DNA of 48,451 bases. It comes from a virus. Numbering within the stretch: the first letter of the stretch is position 1; each line of letters opens with the position of its first letter. The notes under the pieces are model-generated. The model searched no databases. It was given only the letters and a program-made list of their open reading frames with translations, and had not been told where the DNA came from. Below, one piece after another: positions 13,229-20,147 of this stretch. Both the position numbers and the translations under genes were made by a program. The stretch covers positions 1 to 48,451 of IMG/VR virus record IMGVR_UViG_3300006802_000145. One strand, 5' to 3'.

Positions 13229-14072
13229 GAAATATTTTGATGAAGAATGGCCTAGACAAGGTAAGATTATGAAAAAAAGAGCATTTATTATAGGTAATGG
13301 CGAGTCACGTAAGGACTTTGACTTGACAACATTAAAAAAGCATGGTAAGATATATGCCTGTAATGCTTACTATAGAGATAATCCTCTACCAGATGTATTG
13401 ATTGCTGTTGACAGCACAATGACACACGAAATATATCACAAGGGTGTTGCTCATAAGATACCTTGTTACTTTAGAGAGTGGACTAAATGTCCCAACTTCA
13501 TGTATGACACAATGGTGTTAGGCATGTTACATACACAAGACAAAGACAAGGCAGATAGTTTTATAACTAATAAAGGCCCAACTAATTACTATGTTATGAA
13601 TGCCCATACAATCAAAGGCAACGCAACAATAAGAAAAGAAGACGGTACGAAGTATAAGAAAGATATTGACAATACCCACATTTATGTGTCTTGGATCACA
13701 GACGGCGATAAGACACAAGAATGGGAAGACCCAGGATATCATGCTGGTGCAACAGCAGGTTATATTGCTTGCAAGTATGATACAATAGACGAAGTGTATA
13801 TGATAGGTATGGATTTGAGATCGGATACAAAAATGTTCAATAACATTTACAAAGGCACTAAAAACTACTCATCAGCACATTATGAACCTAGTCCTACAGG
13901 CGTATGGGAAGCAGAGTGGTTACAAGTATTGAAAGACAACCCTAAAGTGTCATTTTTTAAGGTAAACAAGGCAGATGATGACAATACAACTAATCAAAAA
14001 CTACTAGGAAACGAGAAGAATTTAACATATATTACTCAAGCACAGCTGCTTGACAATATCAGTAAATGGTGA
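13221..14072 (+). CDS. Glycosyltransferase-29-like / MptE-like protein
   Basis: 283 residues; the start may be ATG 13221 or ATG 13272 (MKKRAFIIGN). RAFIIGNGESRKDFDLTTL, then GKIYACNAYYRDNPLPDVLIAVDS, and further on HAGATAGYIACKYDTIDEVYMIGMDLRS form the Rossmann-like plan shared by GT29 sialyltransferase-like and MptE/DUF115-type proteins: a glycine loop with N-G-x-S, the NA-Y/R pocket and the second G-xD motif. It probably binds a nucleotide sugar or nucleotide substrate in the cytosol. It could modify DNA, capsid or lipopolysaccharide; the target is unknown. Confidence 0.65.
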   Translation: MAKKYFDEEWPRQGKIMKKRAFIIGNGESRKDFDLTTLKKHGKIYACNAYYRDNPLPDVLIAVDSTMTHEIYHKGVAHKIPCYFREWTKCPNFMYDTMVLGMLHTQDKDKADSFITNKGPTNYYVMNAHTIKGNATIRKEDGTKYKKDIDNTHIYVSWITDGDKTQEWEDPGYHAGATAGYIACKYDTIDEVYMIGMDLRSDTKMFNNIYKGTKNYSSAHYEPSPTGVWEAEWLQVLKDNPKVSFFKVNKADDDNTTNQKLLGNEKNLTYITQAQLLDNISKW

Positions 14073-14078
14073 TACAAT
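14050..14078 (+). promoter_or_regulatory. Sigma70-type promoter of gp32
   Basis: TTGACA (14050-14055), 17 bases, TACAAT (14073-14078), preceded by GTGA; it overlaps the end of the glycosyltransferase-like gene. Confidence 0.8.
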
Positions 14079-14104
14079 ATTATAATGGTTGAGTATGTTG
14101 CCAG

Positions 14105-14112
14105 TATAAATA
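14105..14112 (+). promoter_or_regulatory. T4-type late promoter of gp32
   Basis: A perfect TATAAATA 27 bases downstream of the sigma70-type promoter. gp32 therefore has early and late start sites in tandem, followed by ribosome site AAGGAGAA. Confidence 0.75.
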
Positions 14113-14170
14113 ATAGTAATACTTACATTAATACAAATACGTACAACAATATATACAAGGAGAAAATACA

Positions 14171-15070
14171 ATGTCAAGTGCATTAGAAGCCCTAAAAAAG
14201 TCAAAGTCAAATTTTGACGTACTAACGAAGAAGTTAGAAAACACAATAGAACAACCCGAAAAGAAAAACAAGTACCAAGACGACAGGTTATGGAAACCTG
14301 AACTAGATAAGTCTGGCAATGGTTACGCAGTATTGAGATTCTTACCTGCTGTAGAAGGCGAAGATATGCCTTGGCAGAGAGTCTGGAACCATGCGTTTCA
14401 AGGACCAGGTGGTCAATGGTATATTGAAAACTCATTAACAACTTTAAACAAAAAAGATCCTGTTAGTGAAGAAAACACTAGACTATGGAATACTGGCATA
14501 GAAGCCGATAAAGAAATTGCTAGAAAAAGAAAAAGAAAGTTATCTTACTATTCAAATATTCTAGTAGTATCTGATCCAAAACATCCTGAAAACGAAGGTA
14601 AAGTTTTCTTATTCAAATTTGGTAAAAAGATATTTGATAAGATTACAGAAGCAATGAACCCAGCGTTTGAAGATGAAAAGGCTGTTAACCCATTTGATTT
14701 TTGGGAAGGTGCAAACTTTAAACTAAAAATCAGAAAAGTTGATGGTTATTGGAATTATGACAAATCTGAATTTGAGCAACCAAGTAGAGTAAAACCTACT
14801 GATGAGGAGATTGACAAAATATGGAAATCTCAACATGCTCTAAAGCCCTTCATTGACCCTAGTAATTTTAAATCTTATGATGAACTCAAAGAGAAACTGA
14901 ATAAGACACTTACTGGACAAAGAAGTACCGAGTCAGTTGAAGATATTGACCTCCCACCTGTCAGCAATGACATACCAACGTCTTCTAACAATTCGGTAGA
15001 GAAAGTTGAATCGTCTAACGACAGCGATGACCTGTCGTATTTTAGTAAACTAGCTGAAGACGATTCATAA
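14171..15070 (+). CDS. 32: gp32 single-stranded DNA-binding protein
   Basis: 299 residues. The N-terminal cooperativity part (about 1-35) precedes an OB core: NGYAVLRFLPAVEGEDMPWQRVWNHAF, NTGIEADKEIARKRKRKLSYYSNILVVSDP, NEGKVFLFKFGKKIFDKI, and WEGANFKLKIRKVDGYWNYDKSEF. The C-terminal about 60 residues are acidic (DSDDLSYFSKLAEDDS), the usual partner-binding tail. The protein contains no Cys, so the structural zinc site of T4 gp32 is missing, as I recall for marine T4-type relatives. gp32 coats single-stranded DNA in replication and recombination. It has tandem early and late promoters and a downstream terminator-like hairpin. Confidence 0.95.
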   Translation: MSSALEALKKSKSNFDVLTKKLENTIEQPEKKNKYQDDRLWKPELDKSGNGYAVLRFLPAVEGEDMPWQRVWNHAFQGPGGQWYIENSLTTLNKKDPVSEENTRLWNTGIEADKEIARKRKRKLSYYSNILVVSDPKHPENEGKVFLFKFGKKIFDKITEAMNPAFEDEKAVNPFDFWEGANFKLKIRKVDGYWNYDKSEFEQPSRVKPTDEEIDKIWKSQHALKPFIDPSNFKSYDELKEKLNKTLTGQRSTESVEDIDLPPVSNDIPTSSNNSVEKVESSNDSDDLSYFSKLAEDDS

Positions 15071-15095
15071 TCTATCTCTCTCACTTTCTCAATAT

Positions 15096-15115
15096 GGGGT
15101 GCCTTCGGGCACCCT
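15096..15115 (+). terminator. Hairpin terminator after gp32
   Basis: GGGTGCC (15097-15103), TTCG tetraloop, GGCACCC (15108-15114): a perfect 7-bp stem extended by a G-T pair. No continuous T-run follows, so it may act as a weak terminator or a 3' stabiliser. Confidence 0.7.
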
Positions 15116-15161
15116 ACTAAATGTTCACGTTTTGTTCTCATTTTACACACCAAAATAACGC

Positions 15162-15190
15162 TTGACAAAAGCCGTATTTTCTGATATACT
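15162..15190 (+). promoter_or_regulatory. Sigma70-type promoter
   Basis: TTGACA (15162-15167), 17 bases, TATACT (15185-15190), preceded by CTGA. It drives the single gene at 15238 with ribosome site AAGGAGT. Confidence 0.85.
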
Positions 15191-15237
15191 TAAAGTAACA
15201 ATGGTCATAAGACCTTTAAACTATAAGGAGTATCGTA

Positions 15238-16809
15238 ATGATAACAATAAAAAAAACACTTGAAGTAGAACAAGTACCAAATGCTACATTTCAATGGTTA
15301 TATACCAATCTTTCACACAAAACAATTGTATCATGTCCAGAATTAATACAAAGGGCATTGATGAAACATAGATGGAATAATAAAGTTATAAAAGATTATT
15401 TTGAGTCTAACTTTGTATTTACTGGTGCTTCAAAAGCACAAACTTTTCATATAGTATCAAAGAAATCACTTTTAGATTCTTTTGAACATGCTCATACGTT
15501 GTGTTTAGATGATGATGAAAAGAATTTTTTACAAGAGTGTATTGACATTATAAACTATTATGAAGACTCTGAATATTTTATTATTGATGGACAAAGTAGA
15601 GGTTATTTAGCACACTTACCTTTCTTTAATAGTGAATTTAAGTGGACAATGGATATCACTTTTGTTAACGAAGAAACAGGAGAAGAATATACAAAAAGTG
15701 ATTTTTTCTTTGAAGATTTAACAGAAAATGAAAGAACTGCTTTTCTTTCACAAGAAATAACTGTTTTAAAATACACAAAAGGCACGTTGCAAGATTATGC
15801 TACATTAGTTGTAGGTATCAACCAAGGTTTACAATGGGCTGATTCTGAAATGATGTGGACAAAATGGTTTGCAGGATTAAAGTTTGATATTAAAAAAGAT
15901 ATTATTCAAACATTGAACTGGAAAAATCTATTTAAAAATGTTGTGACAGGTACAAGTGAAAAGTATGAGTACAATAGGGCAGGTTATGTTTCATTTATAT
16001 TAGAAACTATACATTTATTAAGAAACCTTAATAATTCATCCAGTAAGTTAAACTTTCCAAGCTCAACAGAAATGTTAAGTTGGTTTGATAAACCTTCCTT
16101 GTATGCAAAGAAGGTAGAACTTGATAAGTCAGAATATAAAATGTTAAAATTAATATTAAAACAGGTATCTGATATACAAGAAACAAATGTTAAATTACCT
16201 AAATTTGCAAACTTAACAAATTTAGTTATAACAACAATGTTGATACTTAATAAAAATTCAGTTGAGGGTCAGAAAATGTTGAAAGAAACATTTACTACCT
16301 ATAAAGATAAAACTTTTATTAGAGTTGAAAATCCAGTTGAATTTATTAAAAAACTGGCAACAAGTGAGGTAGATGAATATTCTAAAGATATTTACCTAAC
16401 TGATAGTAAAGGTAAACTTATAACTGATGAACTTGGTAATAATAAGAAAAACTATGATTGTTACCATTATTATGGTTCTAAAAATAAAGGCGACTTTTTA
16501 ATTAAAAGAAAAAATAATATTTTAAAAAGATTACCAAAAATGTTAAAAGAACTTTATGATAAAAAAATAATATCAGTTTGTACAGATAGAGAATTTATTG
16601 ACTATCTTGCAGTTTATGACCAAACTAATAAAACAGGTGGTATAAGTGATATGTTTGATAGACCAATTTCTAAAGATGAACTTTTAGATAAAAGTAAATT
16701 TCAAAAAGGTCATAATAAATCCTTGAGAAAATCTGGCACAAATGATATTACAAATTTTACATTAGAAGATGGTCAGATTAATGTAAGAAAACAGGCACAA
16801 AACTATTAA
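15238..16809 (+). CDS. DUF262-like (DGQ motif) protein with HNH-like C-terminus
   Basis: 523 residues. EYFIIDGQSRGYL (Asp117-Gly-Gln-Ser) matches the DGQxR nucleotide-binding motif of DUF262/ParB-like proteins, and TLVVGINQGLQWADSEMMW (about 190-208) their second conserved Asn-Gly region. The C-terminus KGHNKSLRKSGTNDITNFTLEDGQINVRKQ resembles a degenerate HNH end (H, then N, then N). DUF262 proteins include GmrSD-type restriction enzymes against modified DNA and several defence proteins. A phage copy could exclude rival phages or degrade host DNA. It is a single gene behind a strong promoter, so likely early. The middle third is Lys/Asn-rich and unrecognised. Confidence 0.6.
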   Translation: MITIKKTLEVEQVPNATFQWLYTNLSHKTIVSCPELIQRALMKHRWNNKVIKDYFESNFVFTGASKAQTFHIVSKKSLLDSFEHAHTLCLDDDEKNFLQECIDIINYYEDSEYFIIDGQSRGYLAHLPFFNSEFKWTMDITFVNEETGEEYTKSDFFFEDLTENERTAFLSQEITVLKYTKGTLQDYATLVVGINQGLQWADSEMMWTKWFAGLKFDIKKDIIQTLNWKNLFKNVVTGTSEKYEYNRAGYVSFILETIHLLRNLNNSSSKLNFPSSTEMLSWFDKPSLYAKKVELDKSEYKMLKLILKQVSDIQETNVKLPKFANLTNLVITTMLILNKNSVEGQKMLKETFTTYKDKTFIRVENPVEFIKKLATSEVDEYSKDIYLTDSKGKLITDELGNNKKNYDCYHYYGSKNKGDFLIKRKNNILKRLPKMLKELYDKKIISVCTDREFIDYLAVYDQTNKTGGISDMFDRPISKDELLDKSKFQKGHNKSLRKSGTNDITNFTLEDGQINVRKQAQNY

Positions 16810-17267
16810 AAAGTCTTTAAGTGGTCTTCGGTTAGTATCAGAAATTTCATATTTCGTTTTATACACCAAGCATACGCCGTTGACCACTTTCTTCTATTTC
16901 TCTCATAAGTAATCAACGCATTTTTATAAGTACGGGTTTCACGTAAAGGTTTTTTAGGTTTGCGTGTTTGTGCTTTAGGTTTAATCTCTACAACAAACTT
17001 TTTGAATGTGCCGTCTGATTGTCTAACTTTCATATAAAAATCAGGATAGTATCTATGTGGCCTATTGTCAACTGAACGATAGTAAATTGCTATTTCTTCA
17101 CTACCCCATTCCATTACAGCCCTAGTTTTATCACAATAAATCATAAAACGTTTCTCCCAACTAGACCTATAAATAATGTTGTTTACATTGCCTTTATATT
17201 TCTGTGGGTTGAGTGGTTTGTATATACCTGAATAAGGGCGTTTATCTGGATTCTTCAACTTCTTCAT
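16806..17267 (-). CDS. 4: gp4-like head completion protein
   Basis: 153 residues on the minus strand. YKPLNPQKYKGNVNNIIYRSSWEKRFMIYCDKTRAVMEWGSEEIAIYYRS, then RYYPDFYMKV and KKFVVEIKPKAQT match gp4 (gp50/65) of T4-type phages, which has a nuclease-like PD-(D/E)XK plan (E-x-K in VEIKPK) and finishes DNA-filled heads before tail joining. It is divergent from the tail genes, and its start lies 6 bases from an AATAAATA octamer with no ribosome site. The stop overlaps the preceding gene on the other strand by 4 bases. Confidence 0.88.
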   Translation of the reverse strand: MKKLKNPDKRPYSGIYKPLNPQKYKGNVNNIIYRSSWEKRFMIYCDKTRAVMEWGSEEIAIYYRSVDNRPHRYYPDFYMKVRQSDGTFKKFVVEIKPKAQTRKPKKPLRETRTYKNALITYERNRRKWSTAYAWCIKRNMKFLILTEDHLKTF

Positions 17268-17273
17268 AGAATC

Positions 17274-17294
17274 TATTTATTATCAACATAAATA
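17274..17294. promoter_or_regulatory. Back-to-back late promoters of gp4 and the tail operon
   Basis: On the minus strand AATAAATA (17274-17281) lies 6 bases before the gp4 ATG; on the plus strand CATAAATA (17287-17294) lies 5 bases before ATG 17300. Both starts lack Shine-Dalgarno sequences, so both mRNAs should be leaderless. Confidence 0.65.
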
Positions 17295-17299
17295 GTAGT

Positions 17300-17854
17300 A
17301 TGGCAAGTGTATTTGACACAATCAAACAAAGAGCAGGAGACGCTCAAAAATCTGCTACTTGGTATAGAACGCAAGTAAATAAAATAGCGAGTGGCACAAC
17401 TGCTAAACAATTGTTTAGACAAAACAAACTAAATGGTCGTCCTAGCGTAGGTAGATTGAACTTGTTTGGGTACAATCCTAAATTAAGAAAAACTCTACCT
17501 TATTATGACGTGTTCCCATTAGTGTTGCCATTAGAACCAATATCAGGTGGGTTTATGGGTATGAACTTTCACTATTTGCCACCTCTATTGAGATTTAAAC
17601 TATTAGAACGTATGCAGGCAAGAGCGTCTGATACAAGATTTGATAAGAATACAAGATTTGAAGTCAACTATGATGATGTAAAGAATGTGAAAATAGTAAA
17701 ACCAACAATAAAGAAATATTTGTACTCATATGTACAGACAGGTTTTTTAAGAATAAATGCTGATGAGGCTGCAACAGCGATTTATCTACCTGTACAAAGA
17801 TTTAAAAAGGCGTCTGTAGGACAAGTCTATGCAGATAGTAGGAGATTTATTTAA
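17300..17854 (+). CDS. Conserved tail-module protein of marine T4-type phages
   Basis: 184 residues. FDTIKQRAGDAQKSATWYRTQVNKI, then LFGYNPKLRKTLPYYDVFPLVLPLEPISGGFMGMNFHYLPPLLRFKLLERM and the C-terminal IYLPVQRFKKASVGQVYADSRR are patterns I recall from a conserved but uncharacterised protein in T4-type marine phages, encoded near the tail tube genes. It is probably structural or an assembly factor. It heads a late, coupled operon, and its stop shares a base with the next start. Confidence 0.65.
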   Translation: MASVFDTIKQRAGDAQKSATWYRTQVNKIASGTTAKQLFRQNKLNGRPSVGRLNLFGYNPKLRKTLPYYDVFPLVLPLEPISGGFMGMNFHYLPPLLRFKLLERMQARASDTRFDKNTRFEVNYDDVKNVKIVKPTIKKYLYSYVQTGFLRINADEAATAIYLPVQRFKKASVGQVYADSRRFI

Positions 17855-18954
17855 TGTCATTAATTAGTATAGGCAAAAGAATAGGTGACATGGATATACG
17901 ATTAGGTATACCACCTAGTAAACCACAATTCAGTACAACAGAAACAAATAAAAGATTCTCATATAACAACGTATCATCTAATTACAATTCTGTATTCAAT
18001 CAATTTAGATCAGGTCTAACAGGTGCTGGTGGGTTGGCTAGACCTACGCAGTTTCTATGTACGATTGATGGACCACAAAGTAAAACATTACCACGTGATT
18101 ACGTTTATGCTGACCCTACAGGTGGTAAGAAGGCTGCTGCTAGAATGGCAAAGAGTGCTAGATTAGCAGGTGCAATAAAAGAGAATTTACAATTAAGAAT
18201 GGATCTATTCTGTTCTAACGTATCATTGCCAGGTAAAACAATTACAGATGATGTGAATGAAACATACTATGGTCCTAAAAGAGCGATAGCAAAGAATGTT
18301 AGTTTTGAAGAGGTTACATTAGAATTTTATACAAGTGTTAACTATGATGAACGATTATATTTTGAGGCATGGCAAAACTCTATCGTAGATCCTATTACTC
18401 ACAACGTGGGTTACTATGATGACTACGCTACACCATGTATGATTACGATTACACCATTACATAAATCATTTACAGCAGCTCTTGCTAACTTTGAGCCATC
18501 AGGTGACGCAGTAAAAGATAGGGAAAGAATACGTAAGAGTTTAGGTGACTCATCTGGTTTTACGTCATATCAGGTACAGATGTACGAAGTATGGCCTAAA
18601 ACTATTGCTTCAACACCATTGTCATATGACGCTCAAAATCAATTAGTAAAAACAAGTGTAACATTTACATATAGAAATTATGCTACATCAGCATGGAACT
18701 ATTTAAGACAAGGTATGGATGTAGAGAATAGAAGAAACAAAAAAAATAGAGAAGAATATAGATCAAATACTACAGCACTACAAACTAACTTTTTAGATAA
18801 CTTACCATTTGGTATAGGTAACGAGATAGGTAGAGCAGGTAGACAAGTCTATGAAAAGTTAAGAAGAAATTTGCCTATTGGGCGAGTAACGGGAGGGCGT
18901 GTGTTCCCGAAAGGTCTGCCAGACCCTAAAATCATACGTGATATATTATATTAA
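17854..18954 (+). CDS. 54: gp54-like baseplate-tail tube initiator
   Basis: 366 residues. The N-terminus MDIRLGIPPSKPQFS with YNNVSSNYNSVFNQFRSGL, and the tube-fold core ARPTQFLCTIDGP, LFCSNVSLPGKTITDDVNETYYGPKRAIAKNV, TLEFYTSVNYDERLYFEAWQNSI and YQVQMYEVWPKTIA match tail-tube-type baseplate proteins. In T4, gp54 starts tube polymerisation on gp48. The assignment to gp54 instead of gp48 follows because a better gp48 candidate is at 21835. The basic C-terminal part (about 300-366) is extra relative to T4. Confidence 0.65.
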   Translation: MSLISIGKRIGDMDIRLGIPPSKPQFSTTETNKRFSYNNVSSNYNSVFNQFRSGLTGAGGLARPTQFLCTIDGPQSKTLPRDYVYADPTGGKKAAARMAKSARLAGAIKENLQLRMDLFCSNVSLPGKTITDDVNETYYGPKRAIAKNVSFEEVTLEFYTSVNYDERLYFEAWQNSIVDPITHNVGYYDDYATPCMITITPLHKSFTAALANFEPSGDAVKDRERIRKSLGDSSGFTSYQVQMYEVWPKTIASTPLSYDAQNQLVKTSVTFTYRNYATSAWNYLRQGMDVENRRNKKNREEYRSNTTALQTNFLDNLPFGIGNEIGRAGRQVYEKLRRNLPIGRVTGGRVFPKGLPDPKIIRDILY

Positions 18955-18965
18955 AGGAGTAAATA

Positions 18966-19682
18966 ATGCTTAATTTTATGAAGACGCCTGAACATGACTT
19001 GATATTGTCAAACGGTGTGAAGGTAAAGTACAGACCATTTTTAGTAAAAGAAGAAAAGATTTTATTGATGTCTGTAGAGAACAATGTAGAACAGGAGATG
19101 GTTAATACACTAATTAAAACTGTTCAAACTTGTGTATTGACAGATGGTATTGACGTTACAAAGTTACCAGTTTATGATTTTGAATGGTTATGGTTAAACA
19201 TAAGATCAAAGTCAATAGGTGAAACTGTACAACTTAAACTAAAATGTCCAGATGATGAAACACAGGTTGTAGATTATGATTTTAATATTGAGAGTGTAAA
19301 ACCAGACTTTAGTAAAAAGGTGGACACACATATACCTTTTTCAAAAGATTACGGTGTGATAATGAAAGTGCCTACTATAATTGAAGTGTCGAATAAGAAG
19401 ACTATTATTGACCTTACAGTTAATTTAATGAGGGATTGTATTGCTCAGATTTACAATGGTGATGAAGTGTTTGAAACTTCAGACCTTGAAGCAAAAGAAC
19501 TTGAGCAGTTTGTTGACAACTTGACTATGCCACAATTCAAAAAACTAAAAGATTTTTTTGAAACGTTGCCTATCATAAGTCACAAAATAAAATACAAGAA
19601 CCCTAAATCAGGTGTAGAGCATGAGTTATTATTACAAGGGGCTTCTGATTTTTTTCAGTTACCCTCTTACATGAAAGCCTAG
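18966..19682 (+). CDS. 26: gp26-like baseplate hub assembly protein (T4_baseplate family)
   Basis: 238 residues. MLNFMKTPEHDLILSNGVKVKYRPFLVKEEKILLMS, then DVTKLPVYDFEWLWLNIRSKSIGETVQLKLKCP and LMRDCIAQIYNGDEVFET match the marine T4-type gp26 plan: an EEKxLL helix start, the PxYDFEWLWLxIRxKSIG motif and a Cys/Asp beta part. It acts in baseplate hub assembly. Near the end (codons GAT TTT TTT) a seven-T run gives a canonical -1 slippery site leading into gp51. Ribosome site AAAGGAG. Confidence 0.88.
   Translation: MLNFMKTPEHDLILSNGVKVKYRPFLVKEEKILLMSVENNVEQEMVNTLIKTVQTCVLTDGIDVTKLPVYDFEWLWLNIRSKSIGETVQLKLKCPDDETQVVDYDFNIESVKPDFSKKVDTHIPFSKDYGVIMKVPTIIEVSNKKTIIDLTVNLMRDCIAQIYNGDEVFETSDLEAKELEQFVDNLTMPQFKKLKDFFETLPIISHKIKYKNPKSGVEHELLLQGASDFFQLPSYMKA
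19649..19655 (+). promoter_or_regulatory. Candidate -1 frameshift slippery site (T TTT TTT)
   Basis: Seven T residues in the zero-frame phase GAT TTT TTT, near the 3' end of gp26. A -1 slip enters the gp51 frame at 19655 and reads 63 codons to TAA 19844, including conserved gp51-like residues upstream of the only ATG in that frame (19712). Confidence 0.6.
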
Positions 19683-19846
19683 AGAGTTTTTATAGGACAA
19701 ACTTTGCTTTAATGCAATACCATAAATACTCATTAGGTGACCTTGAAGGAATGTTACCATGGGAGAGGGAAATATATGTTGACTTATTGTTACAACATAT
19801 ACGAGAAGAAAACGAGAAGATAAGAGAAAAACAAAGAGGGAGATAA
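19655..19846 (+). CDS. 51: gp51-like hub assembly protein, probably made by -1 frameshift from gp26
   Basis: From the slip point the frame encodes 63 residues: a lead of about 10, then SFYRTNFALMQYHKYSLGDL, and further EGMLPWEREIYVDLLLQHIREENEK. The HxYSLxxLExMxPWExxIY pattern is typical of marine T4-type gp51. If translation began at the only ATG (19712) the product would be 44 residues and would lose SFYRTNFAL, and that ATG has no clear ribosome site. A gp26-gp51 fusion protein parallels the frameshifted tail assembly chaperones (G/GT) of other phages. Translation by frameshift is inferred. Confidence 0.75.
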   Translation, partial: SVTLLHESLESFYRTNFALMQYHKYSLGDLEGMLPWEREIYVDLLLQHIREENEKIREKQRGR

Positions 19847-19847
19847 T

Positions 19848-20147
19848 ATGAACTTTTTAAAAAATATGTTAACTACAGGTTGGCTAGGTTTTAAATACGG
19901 ATGCAAATCATTATGGCATTTTATTGAGGTAGAGATACCTGAATTGATGTCTAACTGGAGACTAGTACCAAGACTATTAATGCTTGCTTATGGTTGGGCA
20001 TTTTTAGATGTAATCAATTGGTTTATGGCACTAGAGAATCCTAACAACGCACAGGCAGGGTTAGTGTCAGTAGTCGTTGGGGCTGGTGCAGGTTGGTTTG
20101 CAATATACGTAAACGGTAAACCATCAAAAGTAAAGAATAAAGAATAA
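19848..20147 (+). CDS. Two-span membrane protein in the hub operon (holin-like)
   Basis: 99 residues. WRLVPRLLMLAYGWAFLDVINWFMAL and AGLVSVVVGAGAGWFAIYVNG are two transmembrane helices separated by a short polar loop (ENPNNAQ), with both ends likely on the same side. The WRxVPRxxMxxYGxxxxxxxxWFM pattern is, as I recall, conserved in marine T4-type phages between gp51 and the tape measure. It could be a holin or a membrane-sensing tail part. It begins two bases after the gp51 stop and its stop shares a base with the next ATG. Confidence 0.7.
   Translation: MNFLKNMLTTGWLGFKYGCKSLWHFIEVEIPELMSNWRLVPRLLMLAYGWAFLDVINWFMALENPNNAQAGLVSVVVGAGAGWFAIYVNGKPSKVKNKE

Noticed and set aside
14022-14441. 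Antisense frame over the gp32 promoter and start
   Set aside because: It would cross the gp32 promoters; the translation is Leu/Ser-rich shadow.
19712-19846. gp51 as a free-standing gene from ATG 19712
   Set aside because: That start removes a gp51-like conserved segment and has no good ribosome site; kept only as an alternative.
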